From NCBI GenBank assembly GCA_022573655.1, contig JACZTO010000006.1, forward strand, positions 1 to 34,385: DNA of 34,385 nt. The letters are read 5' to 3'. The notes below the pieces were generated by a model. The model was not told where the DNA came from, did not search any database, and saw only the letters and a program-made list of their open reading frames with translations. The position numbers were made by a program, and so were the translations under genes. Below are positions 1 through 8,051 of the stretch, in pieces. The first letter of the stretch is position 1. Every line of letters starts with the position of its first letter. Origin of the DNA: Pseudomonadota bacterium (GTDB lineage Bacteria; Pseudomonadota; Gammaproteobacteria; Steroidobacterales; Woeseiaceae).

Positions 1-545
1 AATGGTGTTTTTGATGGTATTCCCGCTATTACGACGGACGGTACCAATTTAACGTTTGCTGATAACATCAACATAAAAATGGGTGCCAGTAATGATTTAA
101 CAATATTCCGCGATGGCGCTAGCGGCGATTTTACTATCAGTAATAATAATATTACGTCAAATATTTTAAATAGATTAGCCACGACCAATGTTAATACTAA
201 ATTTCACGTTCGAGATTCTACTGATAAGAATCTACTGACAGTAACAGCCGCGGGCAATGTTGGCATTAATAAAGGTCTGCCTGATTCCTTGTTGCATATT
301 TTTGATAGTGATTCACTCACACCTACCCCTGGTAATGCCATACTCACTTTAGAAAAGTCTGGCAATTCAATTTTGCAATTTTTGGGACGTGATGTTGATC
401 ATCAAGAAATTCGGTTTCACACCACAGTTAATGATACCCATGGAAAAATAAATTGGAATGAAACCAATACAAGAGGTGGTTTCCAATTTAGAACGGGTAA
501 TAGCACTATTGGTTTATTGATCAGTCAAACTCAACACGTCGGCGT
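1..545 (+). CDS. Fragment of phage/virus structural (tail-fibre-like) protein
   Basis: The frame is open from base 1, so the 5' end is missing. The product is rich in Asn, Thr, Gly and Ser. It contains an ASNDLTIFRDG segment like the DLxIYHDG repeats common in marine phage structural proteins, plus GNVGIN and HVGVG segments like the GNVGIGT motifs of tail-fibre and S74-chaperone-type proteins. A hand count of bases 1-240 gives 84 G/C (35%), far below the rest of the window. The viral-like frame loses sense near 541-552, where an antisense sugar-dehydrogenase piece begins; the formal ORF runs on to 825 by chance. It is probably foreign DNA joined at the contig end. The family assignment rests on motif resemblance only. 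Confidence 0.5.
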
Positions 546-789
546 TGGTCCCAATGCTGAAGTCGCTCCCATCCCACAGGTAGTTTGTACCTTCCGTGAC
601 CCGCAGAAACCGGTCCACGGCGGGACCATTGTCAGCTACAAATACTCGACCCTCCAAAATTTTCAGGCCAAAGGGGTTCCTGAACCCAGACGCCCATACG
701 TAGTCCGCAGCATTTGTGGTGTCATCGTCTTCGTAAAAAGGATTGGTGAGAATCGGGTCACCGTCCAGGGTCATTCGAAGGATTTTACC
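545..789 (-). pseudogene. Internal fragment of PQQ-dependent sugar dehydrogenase
   Basis: Read on the minus strand, this piece gives about 80 residues with landmarks of the soluble glucose/sorbosone dehydrogenase beta-propeller family: GKILRMTLDGDP, then NPFYEDDD, then ASGFRNPFGL, then VFVADNGP, then a DRFLRVTEGTNYLWDG segment. Both ends of the domain are absent. Its upstream end joins SmpB in frame at a shared Gly-Lys-Ile (781-789), and its downstream end meets the viral-like block near 545. It has no start or stop of its own. A fragment created by a chimeric join is more likely than a genuine gene. Confidence 0.6.
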
Positions 790-1095
790 GAGCAACGAGT
801 CAATTTCTTTTTTATGAAGCAGTAGCTTTCTTTTTTGGCTTGGGTTATAATTGATTTGACTGCTCTTGGCCGGACGATAGGGCGTAATCTGACTGCCGAC
901 CAGCCAGGCTTCACCTTTGCGCAGGTTCACATAGGCCTCGGCCAACTGTGCGCGGCCATCGCGCATACTCTTGACCTCCCAGCCCAGCAGCGCGAGGCCG
1001 GCCTCAAAGGTGTTTTCAATGAAATAGTCATGCCGCGCCCTGCGATTGACGGCGATGACGTTTCCAGACGGATTTTTTGACTTCTTATTGCTCAT
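781..1095 (-). CDS. smpB: SsrA-binding protein SmpB, truncated after residue 105
   Basis: SmpB binds tmRNA and delivers it to stalled ribosomes for trans-translation. The first 105 residues match the family: NVIAVNRRARHDYFIENTFEAGLALLGWEVKS-type start, then the LAEAYV, PYRPAKSSQINYNP and KRKLLLHKKEID blocks. Family members are normally about 155-160 aa and end in a basic helical tail that enters the decoding centre. Here the protein changes after LLGKI into sugar-dehydrogenase sequence, so the end of the OB-fold and the essential tail are missing. The ATG is at 1093-1095. SmpB next to ratA/rnfH is the usual gammaproteobacterial neighbourhood. I infer that the real chromosome carries a full smpB and that this copy was cut by the join at 781-789. 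Confidence 0.85.
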
Positions 1096-1148
1096 TCTGA
1101 ATGCTTGGGTGGTTGATAATTTCGCTGCGGATCCGCGGGCGCGTGCGG

Positions 1149-1154
1149 ATTATA
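1149..1154 (-). promoter_or_regulatory. Candidate -10 box for smpB
   Basis: Read on the minus strand this is a perfect TATAAT hexamer, 54 bp upstream of the smpB ATG. No convincing -35 lies at 16-18 bp; a CTGACA is present but only 11 bp away. It sits in the divergent region between smpB and the transporter gene. Confidence 0.35.
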
Positions 1155-1225
1155 CGGTTAAGCGTTGTCAGGCACCCGATTTTGTATAAATATTGCGCCA
1201 GTCTTTGCCAATAAGAGAAATAACA

Positions 1226-2665
1226 ATGCCTAGTAATCAGTCCGGCGATGCCAAGAGAACTTCCCTGCACGGGTTCTGGTCGTCCCGAATGGTCTTTATT
1301 CTTGCCGTCACCGGGTCAGCAGTGGGTCTCGGCAATATCTGGAAGTTTCCCTACATTGCCGGCCAGAATGGCGGCGGCGCTTTTGTCCTGGTGTATCTGT
1401 TCTGCGTAGTCCTTATCGGTATGCCGGTCATGATGTCGGAAATATTGATCGGCCGGCGCGGACGCCGCAACCCAGTGACGACGATGGCGTTACTTGGCGA
1501 GGAAGAGGGCGGTTCACGGCATTGGCAATGGGTAGGCGGCATGGGCGTGTTGGCCGGCATTCTCATTCTGTCCTACTACAGCGTCATTGCAGGCTGGACG
1601 CTGGGCTACATAGTCAAAAGCGCGGCCGGCGCATTCACGGGCGCGAGCGCCGAACTCATTGGCGCAGAATTTGGTGCATTTGTTGGTGACTGGCGCCAGG
1701 TCGTCCTGGTTCACTCATTGTTCATGGGGCTGACCGTATTCGTGGTCGCGCGAGGCGTGGAGAGGGGCCTGGAGCAGGCGGTGAAGATCATGGTCCCTGC
1801 TTTGTTGCTGCTGCTGCTGATCCTGTTGGGTTACTCGATGACATCGGGGCACTTTGGTGAAGGCGTGGCATTCATGTTTACGCCGGATTTCAGCAAATTG
1901 ACCTGGAATAGTGTGCTGGTGGCATTGGGGCACGCGTTTTTCACGTTGTCGCTTGGCATGGGCGCAATCATGGCGTACGGCGCCTATTTGTCTGATGAGA
2001 CGTCGATTACGGAATCATCGATAGCTGTTGTCATTGCTGACACCTTTATCGCATTACTCGCCGGGCTTGTTATTTTCCCACTCGTGTTTGCGAATGGTTT
2101 GAATCCGGCAAGTGGGCCCGGGCTGGTATTTCAAACCCTGCCGCTGGCATTTGGCCAGATGCCAGGCGGCGCCTTTTTCTCGACGATCTTCTTCATCTTA
2201 TTATCGTTTGCCGCATGGACTTCGGCCCTCGGCCTGATGGAGCCCGCCGTTGCATGGGTTGTCGAGCATCTCAACAGGACGCGGGCACAGGCCGCGGTCA
2301 TGATCGGGTCTTTGATCTGGGCAATCGGACTGGGGTCGGCCCTGTCGACAAATGTGTTATCGAACTTCAGGTTTCTGATCAATGTTGATACAAACGGCGA
2401 TGGCATCATGGACGCCAAAGGCACGATTTTCGATAATATCGATTACCTGACCAGTAACATCATGCTGCCATTGGGTGGTCTGCTTATCGTGGTGTTCGCC
2501 GGCTGGGTCATGTGCCGTAATTCCACCGCAGACGAGCTCGGCGGGGCTGGTGCGAGCTTCAAGATCTGGCGCTTTCTGGCACGCTACCTGGCGCCGATGG
2601 GAATTCTTTTTGTATTCATGAAAGCTATTGGGATCCTGGACTGGATCGTCGCTTTGTTTGGCTGA
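1226..2665 (+). CDS. Sodium-dependent neurotransmitter-symporter-family transporter
   Basis: This is an NSS/SNF-family (LeuT-like) sodium-coupled transporter of the inner membrane, 479 aa. The diagnostic first helix is present: GSAVGLGNIWKFPYIAGQNG, with the unwound Gly-Leu-Gly-Asn sodium-binding segment. About 11-12 hydrophobic segments follow, and an FFxxLxxAAWTS-like stretch lies near residues 325-335. The substrate (amino acid or amine) cannot be read from the sequence. The frame can be extended to a TTG at 1193, but the ATG at 1226 is preferred: AGAGAAA lies just upstream and the family helix begins about 20 residues later. The gene is divergent from smpB and 14 bp ahead of ratA, so co-transcription with ratA-rnfH is plausible. 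Confidence 0.9.
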   Translation: MPSNQSGDAKRTSLHGFWSSRMVFILAVTGSAVGLGNIWKFPYIAGQNGGGAFVLVYLFCVVLIGMPVMMSEILIGRRGRRNPVTTMALLGEEEGGSRHWQWVGGMGVLAGILILSYYSVIAGWTLGYIVKSAAGAFTGASAELIGAEFGAFVGDWRQVVLVHSLFMGLTVFVVARGVERGLEQAVKIMVPALLLLLLILLGYSMTSGHFGEGVAFMFTPDFSKLTWNSVLVALGHAFFTLSLGMGAIMAYGAYLSDETSITESSIAVVIADTFIALLAGLVIFPLVFANGLNPASGPGLVFQTLPLAFGQMPGGAFFSTIFFILLSFAAWTSALGLMEPAVAWVVEHLNRTRAQAAVMIGSLIWAIGLGSALSTNVLSNFRFLINVDTNGDGIMDAKGTIFDNIDYLTSNIMLPLGGLLIVVFAGWVMCRNSTADELGGAGASFKIWRFLARYLAPMGILFVFMKAIGILDWIVALFG

Positions 2666-2679
2666 ACGAATGAATCTGC

Positions 2680-3111
2680 ATGCGCAAAGTTAGTCGCAGC
2701 GCTCTGGTTCCGTACTCGGCAGACCAGATGTATGCGCTGGTTGACGACGTCGCTGCGTATCCGTCTTTCCTGCGCTGGTGCAGTGGTGTCACAGTGCATT
2801 CGCGCGACGACGAGCACGTCGAAGCCTCGCTGGAACTGCAGCGTGGCGGTGTGAGCAAGACTTTCACTACGCGAAATTCGCTGGACCCCGGGACGGCAAT
2901 TCGCATTGCTTTGATCGGCGGACCGTTTCGTCACCTGTCGGGTGGCTGGTGTTTCGAGCAACTTGGCCAGGATGGCAGCAAGGTGTCGCTGCAGCTCGAG
3001 TTTGAATTCGAAAATCGTATGACAGACATGTTGTTTGGTCGTTACTTCGAAGATATCTGCAATTCGCTGGTCGACTCGTTCACGCAACGCGCCAGCAGTA
3101 TTTACGGTTGA
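2680..3111 (+). CDS. ratA: RatA family START-domain protein (ribosome association toxin-like)
   Basis: The 143-aa protein is full length for the RatA/YfjG/Coq10-like polyketide cyclase (START) family. It shows the canonical start (VPYSADQMYALVDDVAAYPSFLRWCSG), a central FTTRN segment, and the C-terminal block FEFENRMTDMLFGRYFEDICNSLVDSFTQRA. In E. coli RatA was reported to block 70S assembly. The Coq10-like fold also suggests a role in ubiquinone handling, so the physiological role is unsettled. It is followed 3 bp later by rnfH, the usual partner. The ATG at 2680 gives the expected family N-terminus. Confidence 0.9.
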   Translation: MRKVSRSALVPYSADQMYALVDDVAAYPSFLRWCSGVTVHSRDDEHVEASLELQRGGVSKTFTTRNSLDPGTAIRIALIGGPFRHLSGGWCFEQLGQDGSKVSLQLEFEFENRMTDMLFGRYFEDICNSLVDSFTQRASSIYG

Positions 3112-3114
3112 GAA

Positions 3115-3426
3115 ATGGCGCAAGCGAATATTCAGGTGGAGATTGTTTTTGCCACCGCCGATGAGCAGATGTTGTGTGTGTTGACGGTGCCCTCGGATGC
3201 GACGATTACGGATGTCATCGAAATGAGTGTTTTGGCGGAACATTTTCCAGAGCATGACCTGGACGCATTGCGGGTCGGCGTATGGGGACATCCGGCCGAC
3301 AGGTCTCAGACCGTCAACGATGGCGATCGAATCGAGATTTACCGGCCACTTGAAATCGATCCTCGCGAAGCACGGCGCCAATTTGCGCTGGCAGGGCGAA
3401 CGATGAGCAACGGCCGCAAAGACTAA
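3115..3426 (+). CDS. rnfH: RnfH (RatB) family ubiquitin-like beta-grasp protein
   Basis: This small 103-aa protein belongs to the UPF0125/RnfH family. The N-terminal strand is IQVEIVFATADEQMLCVLTVPSDATI, and the characteristic VGVWGHPADRSQTVNDGDRIEIYRPLEIDPREARRQ-type C-terminal half covers residues 53-89. The biochemical role is unknown. The name comes from its linkage to rnf genes in some bacteria; here it lies with ratA, as in most gammaproteobacteria. Its stop codon overlaps by 4 bp the end of convergent bamE, leaving no room for a terminator between them. Confidence 0.88.
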   Translation: MAQANIQVEIVFATADEQMLCVLTVPSDATITDVIEMSVLAEHFPEHDLDALRVGVWGHPADRSQTVNDGDRIEIYRPLEIDPREARRQFALAGRTMSNGRKD

Positions 3427-3755
3427 AGTGCGGGATTGAGCTCCTGTTCTTTGCGAATCTCGCTGACATGGTCGTCTGCGAAGAAAATGGATACCCAACG
3501 CGTCTGAATGGCATCGTCGCGGCCCAGGACCAGGTAATACACGTAGTCCCAGCGCTCGCTGTGAAACGGATCATCAATCATAGGCGTGCCCAACAAAAAA
3601 CGAATCTGATTCTTGGTCATACCGACTTCGGCCTGATCCAGATCTTCTTGTTTGATCAGGTTTCCCTGCGCGATATTTGCGCGATATACGCATCCGCTCG
3701 ACATCAAGAGTGAAAAACACAACAGAACAGATATTAGTGATTTACGCATAGTCAT
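3423..3755 (-). CDS. bamE: Outer membrane assembly lipoprotein BamE
   Basis: BamE (SmpA/OmlA) is the small lipoprotein of the BAM complex that inserts beta-barrel proteins into the outer membrane. The 110-aa precursor has a basic start (MTMRKS), a hydrophobic stretch and a lipobox-like SSGC with Cys22. The conserved domain follows: IAQGNLIKQEDLDQAEVGMTKNQIRFLLGTPMIDDPFH, then WDYVYYL, ending in VSIFF. It is divergent from fur with about 80 bp between starts. Divergent bamE(omlA)/fur promoters are an established arrangement in Pseudomonas. The start could be Met1 or Met3. Confidence 0.93.
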   Translation of the reverse strand: MTMRKSLISVLLCFSLLMSSGCVYRANIAQGNLIKQEDLDQAEVGMTKNQIRFLLGTPMIDDPFHSERWDYVYYLVLGRDDAIQTRWVSIFFADDHVSEIRKEQELNPAL

Positions 3756-3835
3756 CGAGTTTTGGACTTCATCCGCTGAAATTGTTCAGCCACATTGTCA
3801 TAATAGGCGCGCATCATACCTGTGAGAGTCGATCC

Positions 3836-4255
3836 ATGCAGCAAAGAAAAGAACTTCGCAAAGCCGGTCTCAAGATAACGTTGCCGCGCCTCAAAATACT
3901 CGAGATTCTCGAAGGCGCTGAGGTGCGCCACCAGAGTGCCGAGGATATCTACAAGGAGCTGCTGCAAGCCGGCGAGGATATTGGTCTCGCGACGGTATAT
4001 CGGGTGCTCGCACAGTTTGAGACCGCCGGGCTGGTCACACGCCACAATTTCGAGGGCGGACACTCAGTCTTCGAGTTGGACGAGGGCAAACATCACGACC
4101 ATATGGTCTGTATAGCGACGGGCGATATAATCGAATTTGTCAGTGCGGATATAGAGCGCCTGCAGCACGAGATTGCTGCAAAACACGGCTATAAACTGAT
4201 TGATCACAGCCTGGTCTTGTATGTGGAGCGCGTCACCGAGTCAGACGATAGCTGA
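3836..4255 (+). CDS. fur: Ferric uptake regulator Fur
   Basis: Fur is a metal-dependent repressor of iron-uptake genes. From the ATG at 3836 it is 139 aa. It has a winged helix (GLKITLPRLKILEIL, then DIGLATVYRVLAQFETAGLV) followed by a dimerisation and metal domain with HHDH at 86-89. The frame can be extended to a TTG at 3782, but those 18 residues do not fit the family; MQQRKELRKAGLKIT is the normal start, and GAGAG lies about 8 bp upstream. Cys92 remains of the usual CxxC after HHDHxxC, but its partner is Thr95, so the structural zinc site of E. coli Fur is incomplete, as in P. aeruginosa Fur. The gene ends back to back with recN, with no gap. Confidence 0.92.
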   Translation: MQQRKELRKAGLKITLPRLKILEILEGAEVRHQSAEDIYKELLQAGEDIGLATVYRVLAQFETAGLVTRHNFEGGHSVFELDEGKHHDHMVCIATGDIIEFVSADIERLQHEIAAKHGYKLIDHSLVLYVERVTESDDS

Positions 4256-5938
4256 TCAAGCTCTTTTCTGTGCCGCTCCGGCGAGCATTTCGGCAGCGTG
4301 ATCCAGGGTCTTCTGCGTGATTTCGACACCGCCCAGCATGCGTGCCAATTCCTCAATCCGTTCGGTCTTGCCCAGTACTTGCAGGCGCGTGCGCGTGGAT
4401 TTACCATCCGTGACCTTACTCACACGCAAGTGTTGATTCGCAAGGCTGGCGACCTGTGGTAAGTGGGTAACGCAAAGTATCTGCCGGCTAACGCCAAGTT
4501 CCTGCAAGCGCCGCCCCACCATTTCTGCGACTCCGCCGCCGACTCCGTTGTCCACTTCGTCGAACACCATTGTCGGAATGGTGCTGCCGTCGCTGGCGAT
4601 GACCTGGATGGCGAGACTCATCCGGGACAGTTCCCCGCCGGAAGCGATCTTGGCCAGCGGTTGCGGTGCCTGACCTGGGTTTGCGCTAATCAGGAATTCA
4701 ATGTTATCGATGCCCCAGGGCCGCGCCGAGGCTTCATCCAACGCGGTGAGTGCCACCGCGAAGATACCGCCTGGCATGCCAAGTCCGGTCATCGCATCGG
4801 TAACGCAGGCCCCAAAAGACGTTGCTGCCTGCTGTCGAGCGTTGGACAAGCTGGCTGCGATATCCAGGAATTCTTCCCTGGCCAGGACAGCCTTTTGTTC
4901 GAGCTCCCTGCTGCGTTCCTCTGCATGATTCAATTCATCGAGTTCGTGTCGAATCCTTTCGGCAAGTGCCGGTATTTCATTTGCCGCGACACGGTGCTTG
5001 CGCGCAATCGCCTGTATCGCATCGAGTCGTTCCTCAATCCAGTCGCGCCGGCGCGGATCCATGTCGATGGAGTCACCATAGCGGCGTAAAGACTCCGCAG
5101 CCTCCGCCACCTGGATATTTGCGCTGTTTAACAGGTCCACTGCCGCTTTCAACTCGGCATCGAAATCGAGCAAGGACTTAAGTGACCTTGCGGCAGCGGC
5201 AATCAGGCTATTTGCGTTGCCCGTCTCATTGTCGATCAGGTTGTCGATAGCGCTGCTGACGCCATCGGCGAGACGGCCACTGTTCTGTAGTTTTTGTCTC
5301 TCGGCAAGCAGCGCATCGGGTTCAGCTTCTTCGAGTGCGAGCGAGTCGAGTTCTTGTAGCTGAAAGGCCAACAGGTCCAGTCGCGAAGCTCGGTCTGCGT
5401 CGGCTTCATGGAGTTGCCGCAGGCGTTCAGCAACGTCCTTCCAAATTGCGAATTTCGACTCCGTCTCTGCTCGCTGTTGCAACAAGCCGCCGAAATGATC
5501 CAGCAGGTCGCGCTGAATGCTGCGGCGGCCGAGAGATTGGTGGAACTGCTGGCCGTGAATATCCAGCAGCAGCTCGCCGAGACTCTTGAGTTGCGATAAC
5601 GGGACGGCATTACCGTTGATGAAAGCTCGAGAACGCCCGTCTGCATTGATCACGCGCCGCAGCAGGCATTCACTGTCCAAGTCCAATGCCTTGTCTTCAA
5701 GCCAGGCCCGCACCTTCGGCAGCTTTGCCGAATTGAATTCTGCGCAGAATTCCGCGCGCTTCGCGCCGCTGCGTACCAGTTGCGCACTGCCGCGTTCGCC
5801 GAGAACCAGGCCCAGTGCATGGACGAGGATGGACTTGCCAGCGCCGGTTTCGCCAGTCAATACAGTCATGCCCGGTTCGAATTCGATTTCGATCCGGTCG
5901 ACGATGGCGTAATCACGGACCTGCAGGTTCATCAACAT
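4256..5938 (-). CDS. recN: DNA repair protein RecN
   Basis: RecN is an SMC-like ATPase that acts in double-strand break repair. The 560-aa length is normal. Walker A GETGAGKS is at residues 29-36, followed by the RecN-specific LGLVLGERG and the HGQQFHQSL segment. The long middle is Glu/Leu/Ala-rich coiled coil. The ABC signature ASGGELSRMSLAIQVI lies near residue 430-440 and Walker B TMVFDEVDNGVGGGVAEMVG near 460. Met3 is an alternative start. It is convergent with fur (stop codons adjacent) and lies downstream of nadK on the same strand with an 18-bp gap, so nadK-recN are probably co-transcribed. Confidence 0.95.
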   Translation of the reverse strand: MLMNLQVRDYAIVDRIEIEFEPGMTVLTGETGAGKSILVHALGLVLGERGSAQLVRSGAKRAEFCAEFNSAKLPKVRAWLEDKALDLDSECLLRRVINADGRSRAFINGNAVPLSQLKSLGELLLDIHGQQFHQSLGRRSIQRDLLDHFGGLLQQRAETESKFAIWKDVAERLRQLHEADADRASRLDLLAFQLQELDSLALEEAEPDALLAERQKLQNSGRLADGVSSAIDNLIDNETGNANSLIAAAARSLKSLLDFDAELKAAVDLLNSANIQVAEAAESLRRYGDSIDMDPRRRDWIEERLDAIQAIARKHRVAANEIPALAERIRHELDELNHAEERSRELEQKAVLAREEFLDIAASLSNARQQAATSFGACVTDAMTGLGMPGGIFAVALTALDEASARPWGIDNIEFLISANPGQAPQPLAKIASGGELSRMSLAIQVIASDGSTIPTMVFDEVDNGVGGGVAEMVGRRLQELGVSRQILCVTHLPQVASLANQHLRVSKVTDGKSTRTRLQVLGKTERIEELARMLGGVEITQKTLDHAAEMLAGAAQKRA

Positions 5939-5956
5939 GTCATGTCAACCCATGTC

Positions 5957-6796
5957 TCACGTGTCGCGTTTTCGGCTGTCGCGACCCCAGAACAGTTTGG
6001 AGCGCAATATTTCGTAGAAATCATAGCCGGGCGGGTGGACGAGTGTAACCCGGTTGTTTGCGGCGCAAATAAGCAATTTATCATCCGGGCGGATGCTGCC
6101 CATCGACAAACCGTCTACGGTGATTTCCGCTTTGGTGTCGTCGCGTTCAATCAATCTGACCTCGATCGATTGGTTCGCCGAAACCACAATAGGTCTGTCA
6201 GTCAGCGTGTGCGGGCAGACCGGCACGACCACAATTGCATCCAGCTGTGGCTCGATTATCGGTCCACCGCAACTTAAGGCGTATGCCGTTGAACCGGTTG
6301 GAGTCGCCACAATGAGGCCGTCGCCGGAATGCGTATTTACATAACGCCCTGAAATGCGAGTCTCGAAATCGACCATGCGCCCGGTTTCGCTGCGTTGCAG
6401 TACAACGTCATTGAGCGCGAAAGCCGTTTGCTCTTCACCAGACCTCGATAGCAGCCGCGCTTGTAGCAGCAGTCGTGAATCCGTTGTGTAGTCGCCACGC
6501 AGCACATGGTCAACACTGGAGATCATCTCGTCGGGTGTTACGTCCGCAAGAAATCCGAGGCGGCCCCTGTTAATGCCGAGAATTGGCGCATTCGCGTCCC
6601 TGGCCCGGCTGCTTGCGTACAACATCGTTCCGTCGCCACCGATTGCGATGATGAGGTCAGCCTTAGCCGCCTCGTCCTCCGCAAGCAGTGTAATTCCGAC
6701 TTTCGTTAAGTGATCGGACAAAACCTGCATTGGCTCCGCCACACGCGGATCGTCCTGTCGACCCACTATGGCGACGCATTGAAATTGGCTGCTCAT
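5957..6796 (-). CDS. nadK: NAD kinase
   Basis: This enzyme phosphorylates NAD+ to NADP+ in the cytoplasm. The 279-aa protein is slightly shorter than the E. coli enzyme. It carries the catalytic GGDGT motif at residues 53-57, ILGINRGRLGFLADVTPDEM, the FALNDVVLQR segment and the nucleotide-binding TPTGSTAYALSCGGPI, in which Cys replaces the more usual Ala. It lies immediately upstream of recN and is divergent from hrcA (58 bp between starts). The recN/nadK/hrcA/grpE neighbourhood is typical of gammaproteobacteria that keep hrcA. Confidence 0.95.
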   Translation of the reverse strand: MSSQFQCVAIVGRQDDPRVAEPMQVLSDHLTKVGITLLAEDEAAKADLIIAIGGDGTMLYASSRARDANAPILGINRGRLGFLADVTPDEMISSVDHVLRGDYTTDSRLLLQARLLSRSGEEQTAFALNDVVLQRSETGRMVDFETRISGRYVNTHSGDGLIVATPTGSTAYALSCGGPIIEPQLDAIVVVPVCPHTLTDRPIVVSANQSIEVRLIERDDTKAEITVDGLSMGSIRPDDKLLICAANNRVTLVHPPGYDFYEILRSKLFWGRDSRKRDT

Positions 6797-6854
6797 GCGC
6801 TGATTGTGGCAAACCCTTGACCCATCGCCAAGCCATTGTTAGCGTTTAATTGGA

Positions 6855-7913
6855 ATGTCAGCTGAAGCATCAAATCCCTTACCAAACGATCGCGGCCAGC
6901 AACTGTTGCGCGTTTTGATCCAGCGCTATATTCGCGACGGGCTGCCGGTGGGCTCGCGAACCTTGTCGAAAGATCCAGGCCTGGACCTCAGTCCGGCCAC
7001 AATCCGCAACGTAATGTCAGACTTGGAGGAGATGGGCCTCGTATCGGCTCCACACACATCGGCCGGCAGAATTCCGACGCCGATGGGATATCGTCTTTTT
7101 GTTGATACCCTGGTGCGCTATCGGCAGCCGCGCGACCGCGACATTCGCAAGATTCGCAAACGCATCAGTGGCGATGCGGATAATCCCGGCGCACTGATCA
7201 GCGCGGTGTCGAGCATGCTGTCGCAACTCACCAGCATGGCTGGTGTGGTGAGTGTGCCCCGCCCAGCCCTGGCTACTCTGCGGCAGATCGAGTTTCTGCC
7301 GCTTTCCGAGAATCGAGTTCTGGTCATTCTGGTTGTAAATGACCGCGAAGTGCAGAACAGGATTCTGCATACCGACCGCGATTACACCGCGTCGGAACTG
7401 CAACAGGCGCAAAATTACATTAACGAGAATTACTCGGGTACCAGCCTCAACGAAGTGCGCGAGCGGTTGCTCAGTGATCTTGATTCAACACGCGATTCGG
7501 TGAATCAGGCTATGCACGACATTATCGCTGTCGCTCAATTGGCCATGGATGGGGCTGTTGATCCGGGCACCGAGTACTCGCTCGCAGGCGAAACCAATTT
7601 GATGAATTTTGCCGAGCTCTCGGATATCGAGACGCTGCGCAAATTGTTCGATGCATTTTCGCGCAAACGCCTTATTCTGGATCTTCTTAATCGTAGTATT
7701 CACGCCGACGGGGTACAGGTTTTTATTGGTGAAGAGTCTGGCTACAAAATATTCGACGATTGCAGCGTCGTAACGGCCCCCTATCATGTCGATGACGATA
7801 CCGTGGGCGTTCTCGGCGTCATCGGGCCAACACGCATGGCTTATGACAGGGTGGTGCCGATAGTGGATGTCACGGCCAGGCTTCTGGAGTCCGCTCTGAG
7901 TCAGAAGAACTGA
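6855..7913 (+). CDS. hrcA: Heat-inducible transcription repressor HrcA
   Basis: HrcA represses chaperone genes by binding CIRCE operators, and its activity depends on GroEL. The 352-aa protein begins with a winged helix (LLRVLIQRYIRDGLPVGSRTL, then LSPATIRNVMSDLEEMGLV and TSAGRIPTPMGYRLFVDTL) and continues with the GAF-like effector domain ending GVLGVIGPTRMAYDRVVPIVDVTARLL. The ATG at 6855 fits the family, but no strong ribosome-binding site precedes it. I found no CIRCE sequence before hrcA, grpE or dnaK. This suggests, as reported for xanthomonads, that HrcA acts elsewhere (groESL) while this cluster is run by sigma32. Confidence 0.94.
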   Translation: MSAEASNPLPNDRGQQLLRVLIQRYIRDGLPVGSRTLSKDPGLDLSPATIRNVMSDLEEMGLVSAPHTSAGRIPTPMGYRLFVDTLVRYRQPRDRDIRKIRKRISGDADNPGALISAVSSMLSQLTSMAGVVSVPRPALATLRQIEFLPLSENRVLVILVVNDREVQNRILHTDRDYTASELQQAQNYINENYSGTSLNEVRERLLSDLDSTRDSVNQAMHDIIAVAQLAMDGAVDPGTEYSLAGETNLMNFAELSDIETLRKLFDAFSRKRLILDLLNRSIHADGVQVFIGEESGYKIFDDCSVVTAPYHVDDDTVGVLGVIGPTRMAYDRVVPIVDVTARLLESALSQKN

Positions 7914-7956
7914 TCCGTATCGATCAGGTCCGGTGCGTACAAAGTCCGCCAGAACT

Positions 7957-7985
7957 CTTGATATTTTTCGCTCCACCCCCACACT
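7957..7985 (+). promoter_or_regulatory. Sigma32 (RpoH) promoter for grpE
   Basis: CTTGATA (7957-7963) is followed by a 13-bp spacer and CCCCACACT (7977-7985). E. coli sigma32 promoters have CTTGAAA, an 11-16 bp spacer and CCCCATnT; 13 bp is also the dnaK P1 spacing. The site lies 44 bp downstream of hrcA and ends about 66 bp upstream of the preferred grpE start. Confidence 0.8.
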
Positions 7986-8051
7986 GCGAACGTCTTTTCA
8001 ACCTTTGGCTGGCTGGCCCACGCCGACGAATTTGTCATGGAGCAGGAAACA

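Noticed and set aside
1801-1822. CTG triplet repeat in the transporter gene
   Set aside because: It encodes a leucine run inside a membrane helix and is ordinary coding sequence.
2584-3498. 304-codon minus-strand frame spanning ratA and rnfH
   Set aside because: Both plus-strand genes are clearly recognised. The antisense product is Arg/His-rich with no domain.
6816-6845. Possible sigma32 or sigma70 promoter before hrcA (CTTGACC)
   Set aside because: The CCAT-like -10 is only about 8 bp away, too close for sigma32, and no good sigma70 -10 lies at 16-18 bp.
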